In this document: positions 12,101-18,760 of the stretch, in pieces
Numbering within the stretch: position 1 is the first letter of the stretch
How the letters are laid out: each line of letters starts with the position of its first letter
Source of the DNA: Pantoea deleyi
Lineage (GTDB): Bacteria; Pseudomonadota; Gammaproteobacteria; Enterobacterales; Enterobacteriaceae
DNA: 64,000 bases
Assembly (NCBI RefSeq): GCF_022647325.1
Contig: NZ_CP071405.1
Location: 1,302,001-1,366,000 of the forward strand
Direction of reading: 5' to 3'
Position numbers and translations under genes: made by a program
The notes under the pieces: model-generated
Seen by the model: the letters and a program-made list of their open reading frames with translations, nothing else
The model's database searches: none
Told to the model about the DNA's origin: nothing

Positions 12101-15100
12101 GCGGGAACTGGAGCGCCAGCCTGACGCCGGAGGTGATCGCCAGCCTGGGCGCCGGTGTGCACACGCTGACCCTGGTGACGACCGACCGCGCAGGCAACAC
12201 CAGCCAGCTGAGCAAAACCTTCACCTCGGCACTGACGCCACTGGCGGAGCCGACGCTGGATACGCCCTTCACCGATGGCCGTATCAATGCCGCAGAGGCG
12301 GCCGCAGGCGGTAGCCTGACCGGAGACGTAAACAGCCAGAATGCCGCGAGCGTGACGGTGACCATCAATGGCACGCGCTACACGGCGGATCTGAATACGG
12401 AGAAAACGCGCTGGTCGCTCGACCTGTCCCCGGATTTACTGCAGACCCTGCCGGACGGTAACTGGCCGGTCAGCGTAACCGTCACCGCCGCTAACGGCAA
12501 CAGCGCCAGCATCAACGGCACGGTACTGGTGGCCATCAACACGCTGCCGGATGTCACACTGAATCTGCCGTTTGGCGACGGGGCGCTCAACGTGGCCGAG
12601 GCGCTCAATCCGCAGGTTCTGACGGGATCCACCGGTATTACCGGTGCCGGACAGACGGTGGCGGTGCTGATCTCAGGTTTCAACGACAATGAGCCACTGG
12701 CCGCCACGGTACAGAACGATGGCAGCTGGTCGCTGACGCTCTCGCCAGATCAGTTAGCGACCTTTACCACCGGCAGCCACACCATCACCGTGACCGCGAC
12801 AGACATCGCCGGTAACAGCGACAGCACCGCGCTGAACGTGGTGACGGCGGTTACCCTGCCGGTACCGACCTTCAGGCCGGACACCTTTGGCGGCGATAAC
12901 CAGCTGAACATCAGCGAAGCCGCGGCCGGGGTCACCCTGACCGGTACTACCGGCAGCACTGGGGCAAATCAGGCGGTCAGCATTACCGTTGACCTCAACG
13001 GCAGCCGCTATTCCGGTACGGTGGATACGGACGGCAACTGGACGGTGGACATTCCGGCCAATGCCCTGAATTCGCTGACGAATGGCGCGCAGACGCTGAC
13101 GGTTAACGTCGTGGATGCGGCGGGCAACAGCGCATCAGCGCAGCTGCCGTTCTTCGCCAGCTTCATCGCACCGAAACCGGTGGTCAGCCCGGATTTCCTG
13201 GGCAGCTATGTGAATGCTGATGAGGCTGCCGCCGGGATTAACCTGAGCGGCACGACCGGCAAGGCGGAGCCGAATCAGCGCGTCGAGCTGACGCTGGGGG
13301 GCGAACGCTACACCACCACGGCCGATAGCAGCGGTAACTGGGCGGTGCCGCTGACAGCGGACCAGCTTTCGGCGCTGACGGATGGTACCTATCCGGTCAC
13401 CATCACGGTCACCGATGGCGCGGGTAACAGCGCAACGATTAACAGCTCGCTGGTGCTCGACACCACGCCGCCGGTGCTCAGCATCACGGACTTTACCGGC
13501 GACAACGTGCTGAATTACGGCGAGAGCATTCAGCCGCAGCTGCTCAGCGGCACGGCGACCGGTGCCGAACCGGGAACTGTGGTGACGGTCTCGCTGAATG
13601 ACACGCTGCTTGGCACCGCGATTGTGGCGGCCAACGGCAGCTGGAGCGTGACGCTGACGCCAGAGCAGATGGCGACCTTTGGCACCGCCACAACCCTGAA
13701 TCTGGCGGTGACCGATCTGGCCGGCAATACCGGCACGGGCTCGGTCAGCCTGGCGGTCGATCTGACGCCACCGGCAGGCCCGTTAGTGACGCTGGGCACC
13801 ATCTCGGGTGACAACATCATCAGCACCCAGGATCTCGCGGGCGGGGTGGTCGTAAGCGGCACCTCATCCGGGCTGGATGCCGGGGGCGTGGTCACGGTGG
13901 TAATCAATAATCTGGAGTACAGCACCACGCTGGATGCGCAGGGCAACTGGTCAACGGCGGCCCTGCCGGTCAGCGCCTTTGGGGAGGCGGACGGCAGCGT
14001 GACGATCACGGTGAATGCCACTGACGGCACCACGCCGGTCAGCACCAGCGGAGATATTCTGATCGACCTGACGCCACCGGCGCTGTTTATCAATAACTTT
14101 GCCGACGATAACCAGGTGAACAGCAGTGAAAGCGGTGTCAGCCAGGTCATCAGCGGCACCACCGACGCCAGCGAAGCGGGCCGCCAGGTCACTGTCACCT
14201 TCGATAATCAGACCTACAGCGCCGTTGTGCAGAGCGACGGCAGCTGGTCCACCACCGTACCCGCCAGCGCTATGCAGGCGCTGACCGACGGCTCGACGCT
14301 GGTGATCACCGCGCAGCTCACCGATCTGGCGGGCAACGTGGGCACAGCCAGCCAGCCGGTCACGGTGAATACCTCTGCGCCGCTGGTGCAGGTGGATGCA
14401 TTCCTGGGCGACAACCTGATCAACGCCGCTGACCTGGTGACCAGTCAGGTGCTGACCGGCAGTGCGCAGGGGGCCGAGGGCCAGACGATCGCTCTCTACC
14501 TGGGCGATGCGGCGCCTCTCGCCACCGCGACCGTCGGTGCGGATGGACGCTGGAGTTTTAACCTGACGCCAGAGGTGCTGGCGGGCCTGACGGAAGGTGT
14601 GCTGGTGTTTGGCGTGCGGGTCAGTGACGGCGCCGGAAACCAGACGGACGCCACGCTGACGGTCAACAAAGTGGTCAACAGCGCGCTGACGCTGGTGGTC
14701 GATTCGGTGTTTGGCGACGGCACGCTCAGCGCGCTGGACGCCACCGTGGCACAGACGATTTCCGGGGTGGCGACCTCGGCGGGCGTGGGCGCCACCGTGT
14801 CGGTGCTGCTGGGCGGAACCACGCTCTCCGCCAGCGTGGGTCAGGATGGAAAATGGGCCATCGTGGTGCCGCCGTCGGTGCTGGGTCTGCTGGGCGATGG
14901 CAATCTGGCGTTTAACGTGACCCTGACGGATGGCGCGGGCAACACCCGTACCGTGGGGGAATCCGTGACGTCGATTGTCAATGCGGTGCCGGTGGTGGGT
15001 GAGCTTACCGGGCTGTTTGGCGGCGATAACCTGCTGAACATCGCGGAAGCCGCGGCCGGGCAGCTGGTCGGCGGCGTGATCCAGAATGCGGCGGCCGGTT

Positions 15101-18100
15101 CGCAGGTGACGGTTACCTTTGGCAGCAAGAGCTACACCACCACGGTGCAGGCGGGCGGGGCCTGGAGCGTTAACCTGCCGGCCAGCGATCTGACCGCACT
15201 GCTCGATGGCAATCTGACGCTGGGCGTCAGCGTCCGGGATGCGGCCGGCAACGTGGCCTCCGGCAGCACAACCATCGGTGTCTTTACCCAGGCGCCGTCG
15301 GTTTCGCTGACGTCGCTGTTTGGTGATGGCGTGCTGAACCTGGCCGACATCGCCACCAGCCAGGTGATCAGCGGCGTGGTGACCAACGTTGCCCAGGGCG
15401 CCACGGTGACGCTCACGGTCGGCAACAGCCAGGTCACCGCGACGGTGGGTGCGGGCGGGGCGTTCAGTGCCACGGTCACGCCGGATATTCTGGGCACACT
15501 GGCGCAGGGCAACCTGACCGTCGGCGCGTCGGTGACGGACGCGGCGGGCAACACCGCGTCAACCAGCGCCGGGTTCCGGGTCGATACGCTGCTGCCGACC
15601 ATCACCATTAATCCGCTGTTTGGTGACGGTCTGCTGAATGTGGCAGACGCGCTGCTCGCACAGACGGTGGGTGGGGTGATTGGCGGCGCGGAAGCGGGAT
15701 CGCGCGTGGTGGTTTCTGTCGGCGCGCAGCAGTTTGTCACGTCGACCGATGTGAACGGCAACTTCAATGTTCCGCTGTCGCCAGCCCTGCTGCAGGGGCT
15801 GGCGGATGGCACGCTGACGGTCGGCGTCAGCGTAACCGACAGCGCCGGTAACACCAGCAGCGCGAATGCCACCGCCCTGGTCGGCATCCACACTCTGCCA
15901 AAAGTCACGCTGAATCCGCTGTTCGGGGATGGCGTGCTGAACCTGGCGGAATCGCTGGTGACGCAGACCATCAGCGGCACCGTTTCCGGGGTCGCAGCAG
16001 GCAGCCGCGTCACGCTGGCGATTGGCAATACCACCGCCACGGCGCTGGTCAACGCAGACGGCAGCTTCTCAACGACGGTGTCGCCAGCGGTGCTCTCGAC
16101 GCTGCTGAACGGTAATTTCACCGTCAGCGCGTCGGTGACCGACCTGGTCGGCAACGTCAGCAGCACCAGCGCGGGCGTTTCGCTGGGGCTGGTTCAGCCC
16201 ACGCTCTCCGTCAATACGGTGTTTGGCGATGGCGTGCTGAGCGCGGCGGATCTGGCCTCTAACCAGACGCTGAGCGGCACCTCCAGCCTCTCTGCAGGCT
16301 CTGTGGTCAGCGCCACGCTGAATGGCCTGACCTACACCACCAAAGTGGTCAGCGGCGGAAACTGGAGCATCAGCGTACCGAAGGCGGATCTGACGGCGAT
16401 CACCGATGGCACGAAGACCGTCACGGTGACCGGTACGGACGCCTACGGCAACGTGGTCAACAGCAGCGGTACACTCAGCGTCATCAGTCAGTCGACGCCG
16501 GTGGTCGCCATTACCTCACTGTTTGGCGACAGTGCCCTGAGCGCCGTGGATGTGAAAACGGCCCAGACCATCAGCGGCACCGCCAGCAACGCCGAGGGAT
16601 CGGTGGTGCGGGTGACGCTGGGCGGCCAGACCTACAGCACTACGGTCAGCAGCAACGGCAACTGGAGCCTCTCCGTGCCGGCGGCTAACCTCGCCGCCAT
16701 CGCGGATGGCCTGCAGACCGTGACCGCCAGCGTGGTCAACGGCGCAGGCAGCACCGGTACGGTGTCGTCGTCGCTGGCGGTGGTGAGCCACACGCTGCCG
16801 ACGGTGAGCGTGAACAGCTTCTTTGGCGGTGATGGTTACCTCAACATTGCGGAAGCAAACAGCGGTGAAATCATCCGGGGAAGCAGCACCAACGCGGTGG
16901 GCGGCAGGGTCACGGTTAACGTGGCGGGCGCGGTTCTCACCACCACGGTCGGGGCGGATGGCACATGGAGCGTCAGCGTGCCGTCAGCGACGCTGAAAGG
17001 GATCGCGGACGGCAGTCATCCGCTGACCGTGACGGTGGCGGATATCGGTGGCAACACCGCGACCAGCAACAGCACCTTTACCGCGCTGTCGCATAACCAG
17101 CCGCTGGTCGGGGTCGATCCGGTGCTCAGCCTGGTCGGTTCTGCGCTCTATGGCCTGGTGGTGCAGGGCGGTTCGCTGAACGCGGCCCAGGGCACGAAGG
17201 TCAGCGTGACGCTGCTGCTCTCCAACGGCAGCAACGGGCCGACGCTGACGACCACGACCGATGCGCTGGGACGTTACGCCGTTAACTTCTCACCGTCGCT
17301 GCTGTCGGTTGGCGGTCTGCTGCTGTCACTGAATACCCTGGCCAAAGTCTCGATTGTCGATGCGGCCGGAAACAGCTACACCACTACCAACACCCTGATC
17401 CTGGGCTCGCTGCTGCCGGTGACGCTGGCGGCAACCGAGTCGGTTGCCCTGTTCTCGCTGGTGGATGACAGCGCCACGCTCGCCAGTGTCGGCTCTGAGA
17501 CGCAGCACACGGCCAGCACCAGCGGCGAGGAGAGCAGCGCCACGGTGGCGGTAGCCTCCACGCTGGTCACGGAGGCGGATAGCGTGACGCCGGTCAGCAG
17601 CAGCGAAACCGCGCCGGTCAGTGAGACCGTGGCGGCGGTGGTGGCGGCCCCGGCAGATGAGGGGGTCTACACCATCGGCGGCGTGGTGATCACGCTGGCA
17701 GATGGCAGCACGGCGGAAGGCGCCTCGGTGGTCGGCAGCAGCGGTGCGGATATCGTGACGGTCAGCGACCTTAACTTTACCCACATCGACGGCGGTGCAG
17801 GCACCGATACCCTGGTGCTCAACGGTGAGAATCTCACGCTGGATCTCACCGCGCTGGGCCTGAAGGTCGAACACATTGAGGTACTCGACCTGGGCAGAAC
17901 CGGCACCAACGCCGTGAAGCTCGACCTCAATGAGGCACTCAACATCACGGATAAACAGAGTGACGATCTGCTGATCAAAGGGGCGGATGGCAGCCAGGTG
18001 ACGCTGGCTAACAGCAACGGCGGGATCTGGGAAGTCAGCGGCGAGCGCACTGTGGAGGGCAGAGTCTTTGAGATCTACCACAACTCGGCACTGAGCAGCG

Positions 18101-18156
18101 ATAACACGCTGGGGGATGTGCTGGTGCAGCAGAATCTGCAGGTTCACGTCGTGTAA
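151..18156 (+). CDS. Giant BapA-type Ig-like repeat adhesin, type I secreted
   Basis: A 6001-residue cell-surface or biofilm adhesin. Residues 1 to about 120 match the BapA prefix-like domain pattern (LTEPSVVRINGTRA, then NDLVLHMRDGS and FF). A hydrophobic stretch and a glycine tract (about 153-170) follow. By hand I count about 55 tandem Ig-like repeats of roughly 100 residues, marked by GDxxLNxxE, then VTLNGxxY, DGxWSV and DAAGN. The C-terminus (from about 5838) has one RTX-like GGAGTDTL and a BapA/LapA-like secretion tail. There is no N-terminal signal peptide, as expected for type I secretion. The tolC-like, ABC and HlyD-type genes downstream are the likely exporter. Repeats 1-11 are the most alike. 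The frame is intact over 18 kb. Substrate is unknown; adhesion and biofilm roles come from the family. I could not find a LapG-type cleavage motif. Confidence 0.93.
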   Translation: MAELTQGRVDIISRENGTLISQSVGGSSQSINLTEPSVVRINGTRALVTQYERQGNDLVLHMRDGSTVRYQKFFLDDADGQHSELVFDDGVNPPEHALFPQTAESAELASSSVTPTYESLDSVEPLLLADNTNTSMGVITAGGLGVLGLAGLAVGLGGGGGGGGGGNGGGSDPGTPVTPGTPAITLNAFAGDGVLDNAEKTSDQVVSGTTSNVEAGQIVTVTLGGQTYTTPVGADGSWSVTIPAAALAALPAGSTTIDVSVTNGAGTTANGSLPVTVAAPDPGTPATPAISLNPFAGDNLLDNNEKTSPQTLSGSTSNVEAGQIVTVTLGGQTYNATVGADGSWSVSIPAAALSALAAGSSTINVSVTSAAGTTASASLGIQVQAPDTTPGVPALTIAPFTGDDVLSNAEKTTPQTLSGSTSNVEAGQVVTVTLGGQSYSGSVAADGSWSITVPADALAALASGTTTATATVTSQAGSVASGSLTFTVEAPVTQPGTPVITIDQFAGDDILSNSEKNSDQLLSGSTANVEAGQVVTITLGDQTYSAVVDAQGNWSVTLSSAALNTLAAGSIAISAVVTNQAGTEASENRTISVDTPVVTGPPAITLDDFTGDNQLSNAEKTTDQTVTGSTSNVEPGQLVTVTLGGQTYSGTVDAQGNWSITLPSAALSALAAGTTTLTVSVSNAAGNTATNSLPLNVEAPVTPAGDPVITIGQFAGDDILSNDEKGTTQTLSGTTTNVEAGQTVTVTLGGQTYLGTVDGDGNWRVSIPAAALGDLPAGSSAISVSVSNVAGVSATETRDIAVEAPATQPGEPGLILDNFAGDNLLSNDEKAAGQVVSGTTTNVEPGQIVTVTLGGQTYSASVDGDGRWSVTVPSEALNALAAGSTTLTVSVANAAGDSVTATLPITVEAPATQPGAATLTIDAFAVDDILSNSEKASDQLLSGGTTNIGEGQQVSITLNGELFTATVGADGRWSVTIPASSLAALNAGSATLSATVSDQNGTAVSETRDFLVEASGTAPGAPTLVINVFAGDNILDNDEKLEAQAVSGSTTNVEAGQLVTVTLGGQSYSGTVNADGSWNIAIPADALAALAAGTATLVATVSNAAGTAVSDSLPITVEAPVTQPGEPVITINPFAGDDVLNNDEKNSEQLLSGTTSNVEAGQIVTVTLGDQTYSATVNGDGSWSLNVPPSALAALAAGSVTISASVTTQAGIVANEDRAIVVETPSQPGTPAIAIAIFAGDDLLDNSEKALDQTLSGSTSNVEAGQTVLITLGGQNYSSTVNADGSWSVSIPSAALSALAAGSATIAVSVSTAAGVQATDSRDINVEPAPGQPGVITITEPVSLDGFLNLQELSSDLVINGSAVGVNPGQAVLVDFNNNTYSAVVNSSGFWTLTVPAGDLAGITDGIKVISATTTDATGALLTDSAQLNVVVNTLPQITLAESAISDGILNQLEAGSDLLIGGSTGKAVAGQRVELQLNGKTYSTPVNDDGSWSLSLPAGDLALLPQGANSLTVTAIDEAGNRAEDTLNFSVNTLPPVLNVGEIAGGDGILNSLEVAAGVPISGSGARPGEVVSVSLNNQTYTATVDGEGSWRVDLPADALQALADGSSYPLTITLTDASGNTASQTETLTVSTQLPVATVNAPGGDGVLTNNELTAPLQISGTGQPGDSVSVTLNNKTYSALVGDDGNWSAAVPVADLTALPNQTLPVTVTVTDPAGNSSTQSTALRVSTALPSLTLNDPAPDGVINVADAQQPLTVSGTGDEGDIVRVTLNNLTYSAVVAQDGSWSVTVPAADLTRVPDGTQQILVVATDADGNSTQTGSSLIFATTAPLLELSVPASDGYINIVEHTQDLVIDGRGGAQGNQVSVTFNNETYTATVGSDGLWSVTVPAAIVNQLGDANYPINVVLSDAYGNSSTLISSVTVLVDNPPVLTIDAVTGDNQIDSAEQLTDILVTGSVTNIPAGQPVLLTINGQSYDGVVRADGSWVVTLPAGSLGAAGDKPFTVAISDLAGNPAQPSGGQLTVVVSAEPLLSIAPISDDGTLNALEAASALILNGASANLPAGSPISVTLVPGGTLYTTLTDENGGWTLSIPAADLANLPQGTLTVTASSGGVQASQSLLVATTPPGEPQVNTPFTDGILDTAEASVAQTLTGSVEPGQAVSVTLGGISYPATVEANGNWSVTLPPSVLQALAQGSNPITVTVTDVAGNSNSISVPLTVDTGLPVLTVDPIAVDGIISAAEAAADLTISGTVTPGSSVSLTLNGASYDAVVDATGRWTATLPSADLQSLNDGRYDLNVTVTTANGNVATTPFPVTVDTAAPDFSLNTPAGDGILNNAEQAAGFSFSGSGSAGDRVSVTLNGVTYTGTVDETGNWSLPVPPAALAGLTNGSSYQVVVTVTDAIGNSNSQIGELTVDTTLPPLAVAPIGGDNALNSSEVLEPLQVSGSGQNGDIVTVQLNDQLYSTTVGVNGQWSLQIAPEALAALPPGTVPVTVTETSANGNQSSQVVDLNVATAPEIQPVLRVDSSTFAGDGIVTAAEQLQPITVSGSSSNVEPGQQVILSLNGTDYSGVVEASGNWRIILPAGALAELGEGSQSLSVSVINAVGNSTSSQLDFTVDTTLPSLALAPISGDNYLSALERGEPVAVSGSTSGLPAGTLITVVASGATASTTVNADGSWSLTLPPETFSTAADGPQTITATASDVNGVTLATGDATLTVVASALPVATPGVAFTDGILNAEEAAAGGAITGNTGVTGDGQTVSITLGGISYSGTVDAAGNWQVALPPQALAALPQGSTPYTVVVSDVAGNSSQAGGTLQVDTLPPALNFITPSDGIINAVESQQPLTLSGSSDGNALIVASFNGTTLSTTADINGNWSLALPATVYSGLGNGSYPLTVTATDEAGNSTTSSRDLTLKVEAGTLPTLTLDAFAGDNVVDGAERLTDQRLTGTTTNVEAGQLVTLAFEGTVYSGVVQASGAWSLIVPAGALAALADGSATFTVAVCDAAGNTTTRDLTFDVNSNASGLSLDAISGDNYLNALELGQPLIVTGSAVNVPQGGLVTLLFNSVSYTAQVSADGRWSVIVPAEALTTLADGPYTLTVTATDSGGAALSSEASLSVLTTPPAPQIVSAFGDGTLNSSEIATAQTLSGTTGITGDGQTVSVLLNGLTYTGTVDSNGNWQVSVPATALADLPEAVVDYTVTVQDAAGNSGSSQGSVTVDLTPPTLTLNAVADDNIVNIAESLAPIELSGSSSAEAGQRVTVTLNNQIWTTTVGQDGDWSLTLPAGALAGIPAGAYILTVTVSDAAGNPVTETREISVATGDLAISLNTPFGDGYLNLAESALSQTLSGTTGVAASGQSVTVTLGGETYPATVDAQGNWTLTLTPEQLQLLAPGVNDLVITASDAAGNSGSLTRAVTVDLTPPTLTLNPIGGDNIINSLEVLEPVIISGSASVGEAGQTVTVSFQDVDYSTLVLSDGSWQVTLPASVLQGLTDGDYTVEVTLTDAAGNPTTVPQILTRDADSANLPTLTLDPISGDNFLNQAEAQQDLAISGGSTNLATGQLVTVTLNGIQYSGTVDGEGLWTVTVPAADLANLPDGDQLLVVVSADASGNPASSSASLVVLASDQVQPTLTLDVVAGDDVINAIEAAADVVVSGASTRLAAGTQVTVSFNGNDYTTTLDADGNWSVTVPSGAFTGLASGSTQTFTVTASDAAGNPATVSQEVSFITTPPALTGITVSAGDILDVAESLQDLTIGGTTTGGLPVTVTLNNVSYTTTAAEDGSWSVTIPTADLQQLADGTNGISVSVTDAAGNVTTNSDLSIDVAINAPPALTLQTPFGDALVSDADIAGSLTLSGGSTNLAEGTVLSITVGSQPFSTTTDASGNWTLTLDPDALDALVDGVTQVVVTATDAAGNPAQVTADVEVLRTPPVSAVFTDILFGDNIINITEAGVVQQVTGTSTVVAGQTLSVTVGDQNIPLAVTVDASGNWSASLTPEVIASLGAGVHTLTLVTTDRAGNTSQLSKTFTSALTPLAEPTLDTPFTDGRINAAEAAAGGSLTGDVNSQNAASVTVTINGTRYTADLNTEKTRWSLDLSPDLLQTLPDGNWPVSVTVTAANGNSASINGTVLVAINTLPDVTLNLPFGDGALNVAEALNPQVLTGSTGITGAGQTVAVLISGFNDNEPLAATVQNDGSWSLTLSPDQLATFTTGSHTITVTATDIAGNSDSTALNVVTAVTLPVPTFRPDTFGGDNQLNISEAAAGVTLTGTTGSTGANQAVSITVDLNGSRYSGTVDTDGNWTVDIPANALNSLTNGAQTLTVNVVDAAGNSASAQLPFFASFIAPKPVVSPDFLGSYVNADEAAAGINLSGTTGKAEPNQRVELTLGGERYTTTADSSGNWAVPLTADQLSALTDGTYPVTITVTDGAGNSATINSSLVLDTTPPVLSITDFTGDNVLNYGESIQPQLLSGTATGAEPGTVVTVSLNDTLLGTAIVAANGSWSVTLTPEQMATFGTATTLNLAVTDLAGNTGTGSVSLAVDLTPPAGPLVTLGTISGDNIISTQDLAGGVVVSGTSSGLDAGGVVTVVINNLEYSTTLDAQGNWSTAALPVSAFGEADGSVTITVNATDGTTPVSTSGDILIDLTPPALFINNFADDNQVNSSESGVSQVISGTTDASEAGRQVTVTFDNQTYSAVVQSDGSWSTTVPASAMQALTDGSTLVITAQLTDLAGNVGTASQPVTVNTSAPLVQVDAFLGDNLINAADLVTSQVLTGSAQGAEGQTIALYLGDAAPLATATVGADGRWSFNLTPEVLAGLTEGVLVFGVRVSDGAGNQTDATLTVNKVVNSALTLVVDSVFGDGTLSALDATVAQTISGVATSAGVGATVSVLLGGTTLSASVGQDGKWAIVVPPSVLGLLGDGNLAFNVTLTDGAGNTRTVGESVTSIVNAVPVVGELTGLFGGDNLLNIAEAAAGQLVGGVIQNAAAGSQVTVTFGSKSYTTTVQAGGAWSVNLPASDLTALLDGNLTLGVSVRDAAGNVASGSTTIGVFTQAPSVSLTSLFGDGVLNLADIATSQVISGVVTNVAQGATVTLTVGNSQVTATVGAGGAFSATVTPDILGTLAQGNLTVGASVTDAAGNTASTSAGFRVDTLLPTITINPLFGDGLLNVADALLAQTVGGVIGGAEAGSRVVVSVGAQQFVTSTDVNGNFNVPLSPALLQGLADGTLTVGVSVTDSAGNTSSANATALVGIHTLPKVTLNPLFGDGVLNLAESLVTQTISGTVSGVAAGSRVTLAIGNTTATALVNADGSFSTTVSPAVLSTLLNGNFTVSASVTDLVGNVSSTSAGVSLGLVQPTLSVNTVFGDGVLSAADLASNQTLSGTSSLSAGSVVSATLNGLTYTTKVVSGGNWSISVPKADLTAITDGTKTVTVTGTDAYGNVVNSSGTLSVISQSTPVVAITSLFGDSALSAVDVKTAQTISGTASNAEGSVVRVTLGGQTYSTTVSSNGNWSLSVPAANLAAIADGLQTVTASVVNGAGSTGTVSSSLAVVSHTLPTVSVNSFFGGDGYLNIAEANSGEIIRGSSTNAVGGRVTVNVAGAVLTTTVGADGTWSVSVPSATLKGIADGSHPLTVTVADIGGNTATSNSTFTALSHNQPLVGVDPVLSLVGSALYGLVVQGGSLNAAQGTKVSVTLLLSNGSNGPTLTTTTDALGRYAVNFSPSLLSVGGLLLSLNTLAKVSIVDAAGNSYTTTNTLILGSLLPVTLAATESVALFSLVDDSATLASVGSETQHTASTSGEESSATVAVASTLVTEADSVTPVSSSETAPVSETVAAVVAAPADEGVYTIGGVVITLADGSTAEGASVVGSSGADIVTVSDLNFTHIDGGAGTDTLVLNGENLTLDLTALGLKVEHIEVLDLGRTGTNAVKLDLNEALNITDKQSDDLLIKGADGSQVTLANSNGGIWEVSGERTVEGRVFEIYHNSALSSDNTLGDVLVQQNLQVHVV
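608..664 (+). repeat. Glycine-codon tract in the adhesin hinge
   Basis: A run of GGN codons encodes ten consecutive glycines, then N and three more glycines, directly after a hydrophobic segment. It looks like a flexible linker between the prefix domain and the repeat stalk. Its G-rich, low-complexity make-up makes it prone to slippage and assembly error. Confidence 0.75.
697..17400 (+). repeat. About 55 tandem ~300-bp Ig-like repeat units in the adhesin
   Basis: In-frame units of roughly 300 bp, identified by the recurring GDxxLN(x)xE element. Three blocks stand out. Units 1-11 share NVEAGQxVTVTLGGQ and Pro-Gly linkers. A long middle block is more diverged, with TLxLxxxxGDNxxN starts. A last block (about 46-54) carries LFGDGVLNLAD-like starts. 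The count is by eye and may be off by one or two at the ends. Confidence 0.85.
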
Positions 18157-18186
18157 AGACCACGGATGCTGTCAGCGCGACAGGCG

Positions 18187-18215
18187 AAGCGGGTGCGAAA
18201 GCACCCGCTTTTTTT
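18187..18215 (+). terminator. Rho-independent terminator after the adhesin gene
   Basis: A perfect 10-bp stem (AAGCGGGTGC / GCACCCGCTT) with a GAAA loop runs into a T tract, 30 bases after the adhesin stop. It implies that the secretion genes downstream are transcribed from their own promoter or by read-through. Confidence 0.9.
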
Positions 18216-18760
18216 CATAACGGAATCCTGACACTTTCCAGACTATCGCCACTATCCATTAACAGCCTGAAAGATTAGGGTAAGCGCAGCAAATGGCATC
18301 GCGCGCACTGTGCCGCGCTGACGCTATTATCCGCCAGCTTCAGCGGCTTGCGCGGACAGGGCAGAGGTTGCCGGATAAGTCCGACGGTTGCCGCCGTTAC
18401 CTGTTTCGGGTGGCGCATGCCGGCCAATGCGGCTGATCCAGCCTGCGGCACGGTCTGTGCCGACACATTAATAAAATCACTGCCTTCTGCACAGTTCTGC
18501 TGCATCATTCCGAAGGGAGATGAGGCTGCCCGGTGACTGTTTTTTCGTCACCCGACAGAAATATCAACGATTTCATCTGTTTTTAGCAGGAATCTGCGGG
18601 TGAAATGATCTAATAATGTTAAAGGTCGCGTAGCGTCTGGTTCGCGAACCATAAATAAAATATTGAAAAAGTACCCTCAGCCTCTGAGCAGCACCCCTTT
18701 TGCACGCTTTGTTCACCGGGAAAAACACCATGATGATAAGAACCCCTGTTGGTATGGAAA
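18216..18760. other. Long intergenic region between adhesin and secretion genes
   Basis: About 545 bases with no convincing gene. Short open frames exist on both strands but lack ribosome sites and protein-like composition. The right half is AT-rich (around 18540-18670), which fits a promoter for the secretion operon. A small inverted repeat GGTGAC/GTCACC lies near 18530-18560. I see no recognised operator. Confidence 0.5.

Noticed and set aside
697..17400. Tandem ~300-bp repeats considered as a CRISPR or satellite array
   Set aside because: The units keep one open frame and encode recognisable Ig-like domains; there are no short identical repeats with unique spacers.
18275..18508. 77-codon minus-strand ORF between adhesin and secretion genes
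   Set aside because: No ribosome site and no protein-like features; the composition is that of non-coding sequence.
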